64,000 bases of DNA from Paraflavitalea devenefica (GCF_011759375.1 NZ_JAARML010000004.1:248001-312000); one strand, 5' to 3'; numbered from the stretch's first letter, positions 50,511 through 60,600 are shown. Numbers and translations are program-made. The notes: generated by a model not told the origin, from the sequence alone.

Positions 50511-51575
50511 TCATTCAGTCATCGCCGCCAGCTTCTGCGACCATTCCTTGTCCTCCCGGAACATCTGCACGCCCTCTTTCCAGGTAAGGTACCGGTGCCC
50601 CCGCCGGTGGTTCATCCGGCTGATGCGTCCCAGAATAAACCAATGCCGCACGATCTCCTTCCACGCAAAAAAGATAGAATGCCGGGGATCATAGATATGG
50701 GTAGGCTCTGCACCGGCGCCATTCACTTCAATGATGGCAAAGTTGCGGGCCTGCTTTAACTCTTCCAGCGTATTGTAGCGCACATCCAGCCGGCCATAAT
50801 AAAACTCCGGTATCTGTTTGCAAATGGTATCTATCGTAGCCTGCAGTTCCGCATCCACCAGGTGTGAATGGTCCAGGAACAGCGAGCCCCGGGAATGATT
50901 ACCATACGGCGACACGATCCGCTTCTCCCCTGCCGGCAGCACTTCCTGCAAGCCTTCACCATGCATATTTTCCAGGCTGGCCATGTACATCAATGCCCGT
51001 TTATCCTGCTCCAGCAATTGCCGGATGGTATGCCGGCCATTGCCGGTTACCGATAAGAATTCCTTTTTTACGATACCTGAAATAACGCCACTGGCTTCAC
51101 CGGGATACCGGTAATAGAAAATACCCACTTCATTTTTCCAGGGCACATATTCCTGGATATGGAAGTCCAGGCAGGCCTGCGCTGCATACGCTTTTACATC
51201 GGCCTCCTCTTTCAGCACCTTTACCCCACGGCCACGGCCACCTACATTGGGCTTGCCGATGAGTGGGAACGACAGCCCTTTACGTTGCAACTCTTTCCAT
51301 ACAATGTCCCCATTGGCAGGCAGGTCGAAAAAGGCTGTTTTAGGGTGGTATTGTTCCGGTATCAGGGCCACCAGGTCCTGTTTGGATTCATTGAGAAAAC
51401 CGCCATTTTTAATGCGCGGATTGGCAGCAGCAAAGAAGAAGAAGGAACGGGCGCGCAGGCAAATCAATATCCAGCATGGATAGATCCACAGGTAAACGGC
51501 TGTAAAACTCCAGTATTCCCAGTTCAATAATCGAATGAAAAAAGGTCTGTGCAGGATGCTGCGTAAAACATTCAT
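50511..51575 (-). CDS. ATP-grasp enzyme (D-Ala-D-Ala ligase-like)
   Basis: A 354-residue protein. Residues ~20-50 are hydrophobic (FTAVYLWIYPCWILICL), suggesting a membrane-near segment. The ATP-grasp fold shows FPLIGKPNVGGRGRGVKVLKEE (phosphate-binding loop), FHIQEYVPWKNEVGIFYYR and a late FAIIEVNGAGAEPTHIYD with the metal-binding E-x-N. It should ligate a carboxylate to an amine; the substrate is unknown. Its ATG overlaps the NRDE stop by one base (TAATG). A possible link to the LysE exporter downstream is inference. Confidence 0.8.
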   Translation of the reverse strand: MNVLRSILHRPFFIRLLNWEYWSFTAVYLWIYPCWILICLRARSFFFFAAANPRIKNGGFLNESKQDLVALIPEQYHPKTAFFDLPANGDIVWKELQRKGLSFPLIGKPNVGGRGRGVKVLKEEADVKAYAAQACLDFHIQEYVPWKNEVGIFYYRYPGEASGVISGIVKKEFLSVTGNGRHTIRQLLEQDKRALMYMASLENMHGEGLQEVLPAGEKRIVSPYGNHSRGSLFLDHSHLVDAELQATIDTICKQIPEFYYGRLDVRYNTLEELKQARNFAIIEVNGAGAEPTHIYDPRHSIFFAWKEIVRHWFILGRISRMNHRRGHRYLTWKEGVQMFREDKEWSQKLAAMTE

Positions 51576-52303
51576 TATCGGCCTACCATTGATTTTTCAA
51601 TTGCTAATTCCTGCGCAAAAGTCTGATTATTTTTTAAATCAAGGTAATGAATGTCTATAGCGTGGCCGGTAATAGCCAGGGAAGTAACGCTTACCGTGAA
51701 TACTTTTCCATCGCGGTTCATCATAAGATCGTTGTGTTCATCACCATCACCGGTAAACTGGTGGAAATGCAGGATCTCTTCCTGCAGAGGGATCTCCTGT
51801 TCCCGCAGCCAGCTTTCAAACCAGCGGCGGCGCTTATTGATCACCTCCTCATTGTATAAAGTAACGGAGCTCCATATATGCGGTACGGTGGCATCCAGGT
51901 CCTTTTCGTATTTCTGTATTCCATCCCAGCGGCATTCATACAGGCGCCCGTCTTCCCAGATCACCGCCGTAAAAGGCTCTATATTGTCCAGTGACAGGGA
52001 TAGGAAACAATGATAGGGCATAGCGCTGTTGATCAGGTCCAGCAGAATGAGTCCCCTGCTTTTGCGGTAAGGAGGTTGCGGCGTATGGCATATCCAGCCG
52101 CCATTGAGGAATACGATGGCATTGCCATTTTCATGGGCGGCTATCCAGGTACCACCGGCATCGGCATCTTTGGGAAATAATATTTTGCCCGAAGAACAAT
52201 CATACACGGCGGGGGCCAGTGCGGGCGAGCGCCAATGTTTTTCATCCCGGTTAGAGGTAAGATATACCTTGTCTGCAGCCGGAATAAAGGTTACTGTGCA
52301 CAT
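51575..52303 (-). CDS. NRDE-family (TANGO2-like) protein
   Basis: A 242-residue protein beginning MCTVTFIPAADKVYLTSNRDEKHWR. The initial Met-Cys-Thr and the N-R-D-E motif near residue 18 are the family hallmark and suggest an Ntn-hydrolase-like fold with Cys2 as nucleophile after Met removal. Eukaryotic homologues act in secretion and lipid metabolism, but bacterial function is unknown. The start overlaps the DinB-family gene by 13 bases and the end overlaps the ATP-grasp gene by one base. Confidence 0.85.
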   Translation of the reverse strand: MCTVTFIPAADKVYLTSNRDEKHWRSPALAPAVYDCSSGKILFPKDADAGGTWIAAHENGNAIVFLNGGWICHTPQPPYRKSRGLILLDLINSAMPYHCFLSLSLDNIEPFTAVIWEDGRLYECRWDGIQKYEKDLDATVPHIWSSVTLYNEEVINKRRRWFESWLREQEIPLQEEILHFHQFTGDGDEHNDLMMNRDGKVFTVSVTSLAITGHAIDIHYLDLKNNQTFAQELAIEKSMVGR

Positions 52304-52794
52304 TGCTGCTTTTTATACTTAACCGTAGAAGAAGCTACGCCGAAATTCTCCGGCAGGGTAATGGTCGTGACCTCGGTGAGCCCTACGCGGATGAGCGCCA
52401 TATGATGGATGGTATGCTCCAGGTTGTAGGCTACCTCCCGGAAATAGTTGGTGTCAATAGTAATAGGTTCGGTAGAATGATCGTCATACGTGGCCTCCAG
52501 GATGAGTTCTTTGTTGGACCTGCCCAGTCCATTGTGAATCTCCAACAACAGGCGACTGGCCAGCGCTTTATCGGTTTCGATATCCAGGTCACGTTTTCTT
52601 TTTTCATAATTCACCACGCCATGCTCATACCCTTTCTCAAGACACTGGAACAATTCGATCACATGACGCACGTGCTGTCCAATGGTATTATTGAACAACG
52701 TTTTACATGGCTGAATATATTCTTGCTGAGAAATCTGTTCTAAAGACTCAGCAAGCTGTACAAATACTGTATTGACAGCTTGTTGTAATTGCAT
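52291..52794 (-). CDS. DinB-superfamily protein
   Basis: A 167-residue four-helix-bundle protein. The metal-ligand positions typical of DinB/YfiT folds are visible as His in TIGQHVRHVIE (about residues 39-45) and His in YNLEHTIHHMALIR (about residues 128-138). Members are metal-dependent enzymes including thiol S-transferases such as BstA. Substrate unknown. It is the first gene of a four-gene operon. Confidence 0.8.
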   Translation of the reverse strand: MQLQQAVNTVFVQLAESLEQISQQEYIQPCKTLFNNTIGQHVRHVIELFQCLEKGYEHGVVNYEKRKRDLDIETDKALASRLLLEIHNGLGRSNKELILEATYDDHSTEPITIDTNYFREVAYNLEHTIHHMALIRVGLTEVTTITLPENFGVASSTVKYKKQQCAQ

Positions 52795-52882
52795 CGGTCG
52801 GTTCTGTTTAATTGCAAAATAGGATTATTTCAGCGTACCGTCAACGTTCTAACTGATTTTTAATCAACACCTCATGCACAAA

Positions 52883-53425
52883 TTATGCCCTTTTGACAAG
52901 CACATTCAAGGAAACCGTCAGCTTATCGGATATAGTACTGGTTTTGCCGACAGTAAAAGGTTTTCTGCGTAGGCCCGCTGTTCCTTCCATCCTGTACCCG
53001 TCTGCAGTGGGTGTAACGGTAAAGGGGAAAGAAAGCGGCAAAGATCTGTCCTTGATAGTCAGAATACCTTCCATAAAAAATGTGCCAGCCCTTCCACCTG
53101 CTGTAACCTTTGTAGATACGAATTTTATTTTTGGATAGTTCTTAACATCGAAAAAGTCTTCCTGCCGCAGGTGTTCATCCCGTTTGGCATTGCCGGTATT
53201 CACGGAAGCAGCGTCAATTTCCACGTTAAAACGACTATTTTCCGGCTGGTTGGGATCGAAAGTGATGGTACCCTGCAAACCTGAAAAAGACCCATTGACC
53301 TTAATGCCCAGGTTTTTGATAGAGAAGGCGATCCGGGAGCTGTCGCCCAGGGGAACATAGGTCTGGGAATGGGCAACTGTAAAACAAACAATACCTGCCA
53401 GTAACACAACTATCTTTCTGATCAT
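52883..53425 (-). CDS. YceI-family periplasmic lipid-binding protein
   Basis: A 180-residue exported protein. Signal peptide MIRKIVVLLAGIVCFTVAHSQ. The lipocalin-like beta-barrel shows SRIAFSIKNLGIKVNGSFSGLQGTITFDP, SRFNVEIDAASVNTGNAKRDEHLRQEDFFDVKNYPKI and the last strands with FTVGKTSTISDKLTVSLNV. YceI proteins bind isoprenoid lipids in the periplasm. It is preceded by DoxX (72 bases) and the Crp gene on the same strand, so a shared operon is likely. Confidence 0.88.
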   Translation of the reverse strand: MIRKIVVLLAGIVCFTVAHSQTYVPLGDSSRIAFSIKNLGIKVNGSFSGLQGTITFDPNQPENSRFNVEIDAASVNTGNAKRDEHLRQEDFFDVKNYPKIKFVSTKVTAGGRAGTFFMEGILTIKDRSLPLSFPFTVTPTADGYRMEGTAGLRRKPFTVGKTSTISDKLTVSLNVLVKRA

Positions 53426-53497
53426 ACAACCGTGCTTCTTTTGTTAAAAGTATTTATAAAAACTACGGTCTCCATACCTTTCGTCACAAAGCTGGAT

Positions 53498-53884
53498 TCA
53501 TTTCAGCTTCAATAACCGGACTACCTGTTGCCGGTAGATCACCAGCAGGATAAAACAGGCAACAAAAGTGATCACTGCGTAAATGAACAATACGGCATCC
53601 CCATCGAATACAATGCCCAGTTTGGTAAGATGGAAAAAGATAGCGCCGGCCATTAATCCAAGTCCCAGGCCTGCTCCATACAGGGTGGTGCGGGGAATCA
53701 ACAACAGTATGGCGGCGATCAATTCCAATATCCCGGTGCCAATACGCCCCCATGGCTCCATACCCAGTATAGTGAATAGTTTTACTGATTGCTCATGCCC
53801 TGTAAATTTAAAATACAGGGTTTGCAGCATAATAAGAGCCGCCAACAAACGTAATATCCAGGTAAAAACAGACAAGCGTTTCAT
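53498..53884 (-). CDS. DoxX-family membrane protein
   Basis: A 128-residue protein with four hydrophobic segments: AALIMLQTLYFKFTGHEQSVKLF, WGRIGTGILELIAAILLLI, YGAGLGLGLMAGAIFFHL and ADAVLFIYAVITFVACF-type helices. F-T-G-x-E and GxxE match DoxX members. Some DoxX proteins work with thiol-quinone redox enzymes; the partner here is unknown. A -7-like element lies at 53903-53910, so it may have its own promoter within the Crp block. Confidence 0.82.
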   Translation of the reverse strand: MKRLSVFTWILRLLAALIMLQTLYFKFTGHEQSVKLFTILGMEPWGRIGTGILELIAAILLLIPRTTLYGAGLGLGLMAGAIFFHLTKLGIVFDGDAVLFIYAVITFVACFILLVIYRQQVVRLLKLK

Positions 53885-53902
53885 GTAGATGTTTTAATAC
53901 AT

Positions 53903-53910
53903 CAAAATTA
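53903..53910 (-). promoter_or_regulatory. Candidate -7 element for DoxX-YceI
   Basis: The minus strand reads TAATTTTG, a full TAnnTTTG match, 19 bases before the DoxX start and downstream of the Crp gene stop. Confidence 0.4.
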
Positions 53911-53937
53911 CCTGCACGTCCGGTGGCCGTTTGTCAA

Positions 53938-54645
53938 CTACCCGACATTTGCCAGCTTTTGCAATTTTTTCACATCCGGGAAGCGGATCTCCTGCCTGCT
54001 GAATGTAAGAAGTCCCTCAGCAGCAAGTTCATTGATCAGGGTGGTAATGGTTTGCCGGCTGGCGCCAATCAGTTGAGCAATATCTTCATGTGTGAGGTAG
54101 TTGGGAATATGGACAGCGCCTGCCACTTGCCCATCAGGGTCCGGATGCTGCACCACCAGTTGCCACAGGAAATTCACCAGTCGCGTTTTAACGTCCTTAT
54201 TCAGCAGGTTGATCAGCCTGTTTTCAATGGTGCGGAGTTTGGAGCCTACCTGCTTGCTGTATTTTAAGGCCAGTTCAGGTTTTTTGGCCAATAATTGCTC
54301 AAAAGCTTCGATCGTAAAAGCGCAAAGGCTCACATCCTGCTTATGGGCCTGAGCAAACTCGCCCTGCAGGTTATTGCGTTCGAGGGTAAGCTGACCGAAT
54401 ATTTCGCCTTTTTCTATAATCTCTTTGATCACCTCCTTGCCCTGCTCATCAATATACCCAATGCGTACATGCCCTTCCTTAATAAAATACAGCTTATTGT
54501 GGTGGAATGCTTCAAAATAAATGTACTCGCCTTTCTTTGCTTCCAGGAAATTATGCACCACATTCAATGCTTCATATTCCTCATCGGAAATATGCCGCCA
54601 GAGGTCGTAACGGCGTATCAGTATTAATTTATCATCAGACAGCAT
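53938..54645 (-). CDS. Crp/Fnr-family transcriptional regulator
   Basis: A 235-residue protein. Residues ~15-135 form the effector domain (FLEAKKGEYIYFEAFHHNKLYFIKEGHVRIGYID, KGEIFGQLTL). Residues ~160-230 form the winged HTH with YLTHEDIAQLIGASRQTITTLINELAAEGLL. No Fnr-type Cys cluster is obvious. It heads a minus-strand block with DoxX and YceI; it could control them through the promoter at 53903. Its own -7 is at 54671-54678. Confidence 0.88.
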   Translation of the reverse strand: MLSDDKLILIRRYDLWRHISDEEYEALNVVHNFLEAKKGEYIYFEAFHHNKLYFIKEGHVRIGYIDEQGKEVIKEIIEKGEIFGQLTLERNNLQGEFAQAHKQDVSLCAFTIEAFEQLLAKKPELALKYSKQVGSKLRTIENRLINLLNKDVKTRLVNFLWQLVVQHPDPDGQVAGAVHIPNYLTHEDIAQLIGASRQTITTLINELAAEGLLTFSRQEIRFPDVKKLQKLANVG

Positions 54646-54670
54646 AACAATAGCATGAACAATTCTGTTT

Positions 54671-54678
54671 CAAATGTA
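54671..54678 (-). promoter_or_regulatory. Candidate -7 element for the Crp/Fnr gene
   Basis: The minus strand reads TACATTTG, a full TAnnTTTG match, 25 bases before the start codon. Confidence 0.4.
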
Positions 54679-54733
54679 GTGAATGTTCCGGGTTTGGTAT
54701 TTTGTATTAGATTTACACCCAAATTTCGAATTG

Positions 54734-55510
54734 ATGCAGGTACCAACAATGGCTGAGATGATGGCCAATGGAACAACACCGGATATATTGTTTTGGGTAG
54801 GATGCGCAGGAAGTTTTGATCAGCGTGCCCAGAAGATCACGAAGGCTTTTGCCACCATTCTCACAAAAGTAGGTATTAATTACGCCATTATGGGCAAGGA
54901 AGAAATGTGTACAGGCGACCCTGCCCGCCGCGCCGGCAATGAATTTATGTTCCAGATGATGGCCTACCAGAACATCCAGCTATTAAATGGCTATGGCATT
55001 AAAAAGATCGTTACAACCTGTCCCCACTGCTTCAATATATTCAAAAATGAATACCCTGTACTGGGTGGCAGCTATGAGGTGATCCACCACACTACCCTGC
55101 TGCAACAACTCATCAATGAAGGCAAGATCGTATTACAAGGCGGCGGCGCCTTCAAGGGTAAGCGCATCACTTATCATGACAGTTGCTACCTGGGCCGTGC
55201 CAATGATATCTATGAAGCTCCCCGCAAAGTGCTGGAAGCCCTTGATGCCGAACTGGTAGAGATGAAGCGTTGCCGCAGCAAAGGCCTGTGCTGTGGAGCC
55301 GGCGGCGCCCAGATGTTTAAAGAAGAAGAAAAAGGCACTACGCGCATCAACTTCGAACGCACCAATGAAGCCCTCGATACCGGCGCCAACATCATCGCCT
55401 CCGCCTGCCCCTTCTGCAATACCATGCTCACCGATGGCGTAAAGAACAAGGAACAGGAACAAAATGTACAGGTGATGGACGTGGCCGAGCTCATCGCCCA
55501 GTCGCTGTAG
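54734..55510 (+). CDS. CCG-domain Fe-S protein (HdrB/LutA-like)
   Basis: A 258-residue soluble protein; the ATG at 54734 is chosen because the conserved ILFWVGCAGSFDQRAQKI starts soon after. Two cysteine-rich CCG modules are present: VTTCPHCFNIFKNEYP and a GLCCGAGGAQMFKEE segment; a further ITYHDSCYLGR holds a ligand Cys. These domains bind unusual Fe-S clusters and do thiol or quinone redox work. The usual partner is a membrane 4Fe-4S protein like the one at 47747-49069. The following gene starts 19 bases later. Confidence 0.88.
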   Translation: MQVPTMAEMMANGTTPDILFWVGCAGSFDQRAQKITKAFATILTKVGINYAIMGKEEMCTGDPARRAGNEFMFQMMAYQNIQLLNGYGIKKIVTTCPHCFNIFKNEYPVLGGSYEVIHHTTLLQQLINEGKIVLQGGGAFKGKRITYHDSCYLGRANDIYEAPRKVLEALDAELVEMKRCRSKGLCCGAGGAQMFKEEEKGTTRINFERTNEALDTGANIIASACPFCNTMLTDGVKNKEQEQNVQVMDVAELIAQSL

Positions 55511-55529
55511 TTTTTCGTATCTTTGCCCG

Positions 55530-56039
55530 ATGAACTGGAATTATCAATCTTTGTTACCCGCTGATTTTGCGCCCGACTCCAGGGTGTGGATATACCAGAG
55601 CAGCCGCCTCCTGGGTATGGGTGAAGCCCTGCAGATAGAAGACCTGCTCAATGAATTTGTGGCCAACTGGAAATCGCATGGCACTCCTGTAAAAGGTTTC
55701 GGCACCTTGTTTTTTGGACAGTTTATCGTACTGATGGCCGACGAAAATGCCACCGGTGTAAGCGGCTGCAGTACGGATAGTTCCGTACGCCTGATCAAAC
55801 AAATAGAAGAGCTCTATAAAGTTCAGTTGTTTGACCGCCAGTTACTGGCCTTCCAGGTAAAGGAAAAGGTACAATTGCTGCCCCTCTCCCAGTTGCAGCA
55901 TGCGGTTGACAATAACTTCATTTCCCCCGATACACTTTATTTCAACAACCTGGTACAAACCAAAGAAGAGCTGGAAAACAAGTGGATGATACCGGTGAAG
56001 GATAGCTGGCTTACCCGCCGGATTGCCATCAAAGCATAA
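55530..56039 (+). CDS. Conserved Bacteroidota protein of unknown function
   Basis: A 169-residue soluble protein. Segments such as DSRVWIYQSSRLLGMGEALQIEDLLNEFVANWKSHG and GFGTLFFGQFIVLMADENATGVSGCSTDSSVRLIKQIE are conserved in Bacteroidota and are often labelled 'ABC transporter ATPase' in databases; no Walker motif is present, so that label looks wrong. The Cys in SGCSTDSS may be functional. It lies 19 bases after the CCG gene and probably shares its transcript. Confidence 0.75.
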   Translation: MNWNYQSLLPADFAPDSRVWIYQSSRLLGMGEALQIEDLLNEFVANWKSHGTPVKGFGTLFFGQFIVLMADENATGVSGCSTDSSVRLIKQIEELYKVQLFDRQLLAFQVKEKVQLLPLSQLQHAVDNNFISPDTLYFNNLVQTKEELENKWMIPVKDSWLTRRIAIKA

Positions 56040-56135
56040 GTAGTACGATATAATATTTGTTAAATTGTTACAGCTGTTAATCACCTTAACAGAACCTTTA
56101 AACGGGGCATAGTAGCTTTATGGAAACCCATCCAT

Positions 56136-56915
56136 ATGCTAAAATTCTACTTATTGCCGGTTACCGGTTTATTGTTGTTGATAGCTCCCTCCTGCCAAAA
56201 ACGCCATGATCCCAACAATGGCACCATCCTCCGACAAACAGTGATTGACCGGCCAAGTGTCGGTATAGTAGCCACTAACTATGTGTACGATGAAGTGCAT
56301 GACCTGGTGAGGTTACACATAGTGACCAACCCTGGTGAGCGGAACGCACGCACGGAGGCATTAATGATAGAAATGAGCCTGGAGGGCTACCTCCTTAGGT
56401 CTTACTATACAGAGTCAGGCAATAGCGCCTACAACATAGAAGAATATACTTACAGCAGGCAGCTCCCCGACACCGTCCAGTCGACCATTACTACCCACCG
56501 CAATCTGCCGCCTGCTTATACCCGGCAGGTGATACTGGACATTTATCAACGCGTGATCAGCGACAGTATACGCACAATTGCCAATGGAGATGTACACTTT
56601 ACTGCTTATACCTGGGATGCAAACGGTAATATAGCTACCGAAAGGACCGGCCTACTGGTAAACGGGATCATCAGGGACAGCAGTAAGATCACTTACACCT
56701 ACGATACCCGCCACAACCCCTTGCGGAGGTTCGGTGTACCTTATTACCTGGCTACCCGCGACGCTACGGTATTTAATACCAGCAATGTTCAGACCTGGGA
56801 TGATGGTCAATTCCGTTATTCCTGGAAATACCGGTACAACACCAATGACCTGCCCCTGGAGCGGGTTCTACCCATTGCAAGTGGAGAAAGAAAACATCTT
56901 TTTTATTACCGGTAA
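56136..56915 (+). CDS. Lipoprotein of unknown function
   Basis: A 259-residue protein. The hydrophobic N-terminus ends in LLLIAPSC, a lipobox, so it is lipid-anchored. The mature part is rich in beta strands with Y-T/Y-x-D/N-x-N motifs (FTAYTWDANGNIAT, ITYTYDTRHNPLRRFG) like those of YD/RHS-like or DUF4595-type repeats. No enzyme motif. The gene precedes the 0.7-kb non-coding region before susC; it is not clearly part of that operon. Confidence 0.65.
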   Translation: MLKFYLLPVTGLLLLIAPSCQKRHDPNNGTILRQTVIDRPSVGIVATNYVYDEVHDLVRLHIVTNPGERNARTEALMIEMSLEGYLLRSYYTESGNSAYNIEEYTYSRQLPDTVQSTITTHRNLPPAYTRQVILDIYQRVISDSIRTIANGDVHFTAYTWDANGNIATERTGLLVNGIIRDSSKITYTYDTRHNPLRRFGVPYYLATRDATVFNTSNVQTWDDGQFRYSWKYRYNTNDLPLERVLPIASGERKHLFYYR

Positions 56916-57637
56916 CGGAAAATTGCCTGGGATAGCACTTCAAGTAAAATTTATATTACCGGCAAACTGTGGCCCAATATTTACCAGATCGACTTCCCGC
57001 ATTAAACCGCTGCTCCCTGCCGTACAACTTCTATTTTACTCATCTTATCTTGCCGCGACCGGGCAACCTTGTCAAAAACAATTCACCCCTCATATTTTGC
57101 CGATTGTACAAAATGCCCTAAATTGCCTAACCAACCAAAACCAACACATGAGACAACTCTTACCATCAGGGATCGCCATGACAGGGCGCTACCCACCTTA
57201 GCCATTTATTTATTGTTTTAGTTTTTACATCCTCATAAGCCGGGTCATTTCCAGTTGCCCGTCTGCAGGTTTTCTATGGTTACATCCTGCAAAAACCTGT
57301 TATTTCTTCCTGACGATTGCTGCTCTACTGAACATTGCTTTCACCTGCTTCTGTCGTATGAATGGCTGTTGCCATGATTAACAAATCACTCCCGTTGCAT
57401 ACGCGGAGCAATACCTTGTTTTGTCATTTCTGCACATCATTAACTTCTATCCTATTGGCCATGATTAACAGGTAACAGCCTGTAACAGGCAGGCTATGTA
57501 TTGCATAGCCACTTCATCCCATAACCTACTGTCCTATTGCCATGATCAACACTGCAACAGCCCGGGCACCTGCCGGGCAGGATATTGTATTGCTATAACC
57601 GACCGGCATCATTCCTTATTATAAAATCAAATCAAGC
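56916..57637. other. 722-base region upstream of susC without a convincing gene
   Basis: No supported ORF or structured RNA was found. A weak frame runs to 57201 with no family features. From 57369 the DNA has an array of about 80-base degenerate repeats that share TTGCCATGATTAACA; the second and third units also share hairpin-like sequence. The region probably holds the susC promoter and leader, but no consensus promoter was recognised. Confidence 0.6.
57369..57551 (+). repeat. Degenerate repeat array upstream of susC
   Basis: TTGCCATGATTAACA at 57369-57383, a variant with one extra G at 57455-57470, and TTGCCATGATCAACA at 57537-57551: three copies about 82-86 bases apart. After copies 2 and 3 a hairpin-like stretch (ACAGCCTGTAACAGGCAGGCT and AGCCCGGGCACCTGCCGGGC) and then TTGTATTGC-like sequence recur. 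Confidence 0.55.
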
Positions 57638-60600
57638 ATGAGAAAAACGCTTTCATTACTGACCTGCTTCATGGCCTGCTGTGCCATCGCCCTTGCACAG
57701 GGCACAAGAGTCACCGGTAAAGTAGTAGACTCTACCGGCGCACCGGTGGCATTCGCCTCCGTAACCGTAAAAGGAACCAAAACAGGCGCCACCACAGATA
57801 TGGATGGCGCATTCAGCATTACCCTGCCGGAAAATAAAAAGATCCTTATTTTCTCGGCCATTGGCTACCAGTCGCAGGAGCTCACGCCAGGGTCAGGTCC
57901 GGTTATTATTAAGCTCACCCAATCATCTGTTGATGCTTTAAAAGATGTTATTGTGAGTGGCGTGGCAAGCGCCACCTCCCGGAAGAACATGACCGTTTCC
58001 GTAACCAAGATTGATGAAGACCGCCTCAATGTTGTTCCGGCCACCTCTGCCGCCAGCGCCCTTTCGGGAAAAGTAGCCGGGGTGCGGGTAAACTCTTCCG
58101 GCGGTACGCCCGGCGGTGGTTTGGACCTCCTGTTGCGTGGCGATAACAACCTGAACATTGGCTCCGGCCCCCTGATCATGCTGGACGGCGTGATCCTGAG
58201 CGGCTCGCTTACGGATATTAACGTGGATGATGTGGAATCCATGGAAGTGATCAAAGGCGCCTCTGCCTCCTCCCTGTACGGCTCCCGCGCAGGCAATGGT
58301 GTTATTGCCATTACTACTAAACGTGGTTCCAAACTGAATGCCAATACCTCCAAAATAACCATCCGCAATGAAATAGGCTTTCAGAGCCTGCAGAAATACA
58401 TTGACCTCTCAGAAAGCCATCCTTTCACCCTGGCCAGCGACTGGGAAACCTATAAAGGGCAGTACACCAAATACAACGGTGTCACTTATCCGGATGGTTA
58501 TATGGGCGGCTTCAACCCGGCTATTTCAGGCGCACGTAAGGTGGATGCAGATCATTATATGGACAATCCTTTCGGTGTAACCAAAGATCAGCAGAAGGAG
58601 TTTTTCAGCACAGGTATGAACTATACCAATTTTGTGGGCATTGCCACCAAATCAAGGCTCACCAACCTGTATGCTTCTTTTGAGAACAATGCGCAGGAAG
58701 GTATTATCCAATATACCAACGGTTACAAACGGCAGAACTTCCGGCTGAACCTGGACCACCAGGTAGCCCCCTGGCTTAAACTATCGGCCTCCAACCTGTA
58801 CATCAATACCAACTCACAATCGCCCGGTGACGGTGGCGGTATTTTCTTCAACATCGTATTGGCCGAGCCCGACAATAACCTGAACCTGCCCCACCCCGAT
58901 GGTCAGCCGTATTACATTCGCCACAACCATTGGAGCAATGAACGCAATCCCCTGTACTCTGTATGGAAAAATAAACGGGAAGACTATACCCGTCGCTGGA
59001 TAGGTAATTATTCAGTAAACCTGAAGCTGACCAAATGGCTCAATATAGATGCCTCCCGTACCATTGAAATTGAGAACTACCGCTACACCAGCTACAATCC
59101 TTATGATACCTGGACCTTAGGCGCTGCCGGCGGCGACCTGGGCATCATCTACAGCAAAGGCAGCCTGTACAAATATTCCTATGAATCCAATACCCAGAAT
59201 ACGCAAGCGACCATCAACCTCACCCATAAAATAGGCGATCTGGCCATTAATGGCAAACTCTCTTACCTGTATGAAGACAGGCATGAAGAAGACTATAGTA
59301 TAAATGGCTCACGGTTTAAACTTCGTGATCTGCCTACCCTCGAAAATTTTGATCCGGCCAACATTACAGACTACGGTTCTACCATGTACGATTACAAAGC
59401 GCAAAACTATTTTGCCATCCTCTCCCTTAATTATGACAACCGCTTTTTACTGGATGGCATGTACCGGTATGATGGTTCTTCCCTGTTTGGTAAAGATGAA
59501 AGATGGCATCCTTACTTCCGGGTATCAGGCGCCTATCGTATTTCACAGGATGTTACCATTCCTGGTATTGATGAATTGAAAATAAGGGCAGCGCATGGAA
59601 CCGCCGGTCTTCGCCCCGGGTTCAACTGGCAGTATGATGTCTACTCCCTGAACAATGGAACGACCTCTTCTTACCAACGGGGAAATGATTCCCTGAAACC
59701 ATCCAAAACAGCAGAAAGCGAAATAGGGCTCAACGTGGAATTCCTGAAGAAATTCTATTTTGAAGCTACCTATGCACAGTCAAAAACAACCGATCAATTC
59801 CTGAATGTCCCCCTCATACCTTTTTTGAATTACGGTTTTGTTGGCCAATGGCGGAACGCCGGCACCATCGAATCCAAAACCCTGGAAATTACGCTAGGAG
59901 CCAACTGGCTTAAAAAGAAAGATTTCACCTGGAATACCAACATCGTATTCTCAAAGATTAATCAAAAGATCACTGAACTGCCTATCCCTCCGTACCAGGG
60001 AGGAGCCGATGGATTGTTTTACATCAGACCAGATGAAGATTATGGGGCTATTTATGGCTATGACTGGGTAAGAAGCCTGGACCAAATGGCAAAGCAATTG
60101 CCCACTGGCAAAACGATCGCCGACTACGAAGTAAACTCCGATGGCTATGTAGTACCTGCCAAAAGTCAGGGTACCGTAACCGAAAAACCGGTTAAGCTGC
60201 TGGATGACAAAGGCAATCTGGCTTTTGTAAAGATCGGTAACGGAAATCCGGACTTTAATATGGGTATTTCCAATACCATCGGTTATAAAGGATTCCAGTT
60301 GTATGTACTGGTGGATATCAAGAAAGGCGGCGACGTGTACAACAGGAAATCCCAATGGCTTACCCGCGATAGCCGCAATGGCATCATGGACATGGCCGGC
60401 GTAGATGGTTCCAAAAAGAAAACCTACGACTATTTCCAGGCTTTTTATGATGTCAATACCAATAACTCCTATTGGGTGGAAGATGCCGGCTTTATCAAAT
60501 TCAGGGAAGTGGCATTGGGCTATACCTTTTCACAAAAAACATTGGGTGTATTCAAGGGAATTGTAAAAGGCGCTTCTGCCCGTATCATCGGCAGGAACCT

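Noticed and set aside
55530-56039. ABC transporter ATPase, a common database label for this family
   Set aside because: No Walker A, Walker B or signature motif is present.
56734-57201. Open frame of 155 codons overlapping the end of the lipoprotein gene
   Set aside because: No signal, motif or start context; the lipoprotein frame explains the first half and the rest looks non-coding.
57369-57551. CRISPR array or tRNA cluster
   Set aside because: Repeats are degenerate and too far apart for CRISPR; no cloverleaf or T-loop motif is visible.
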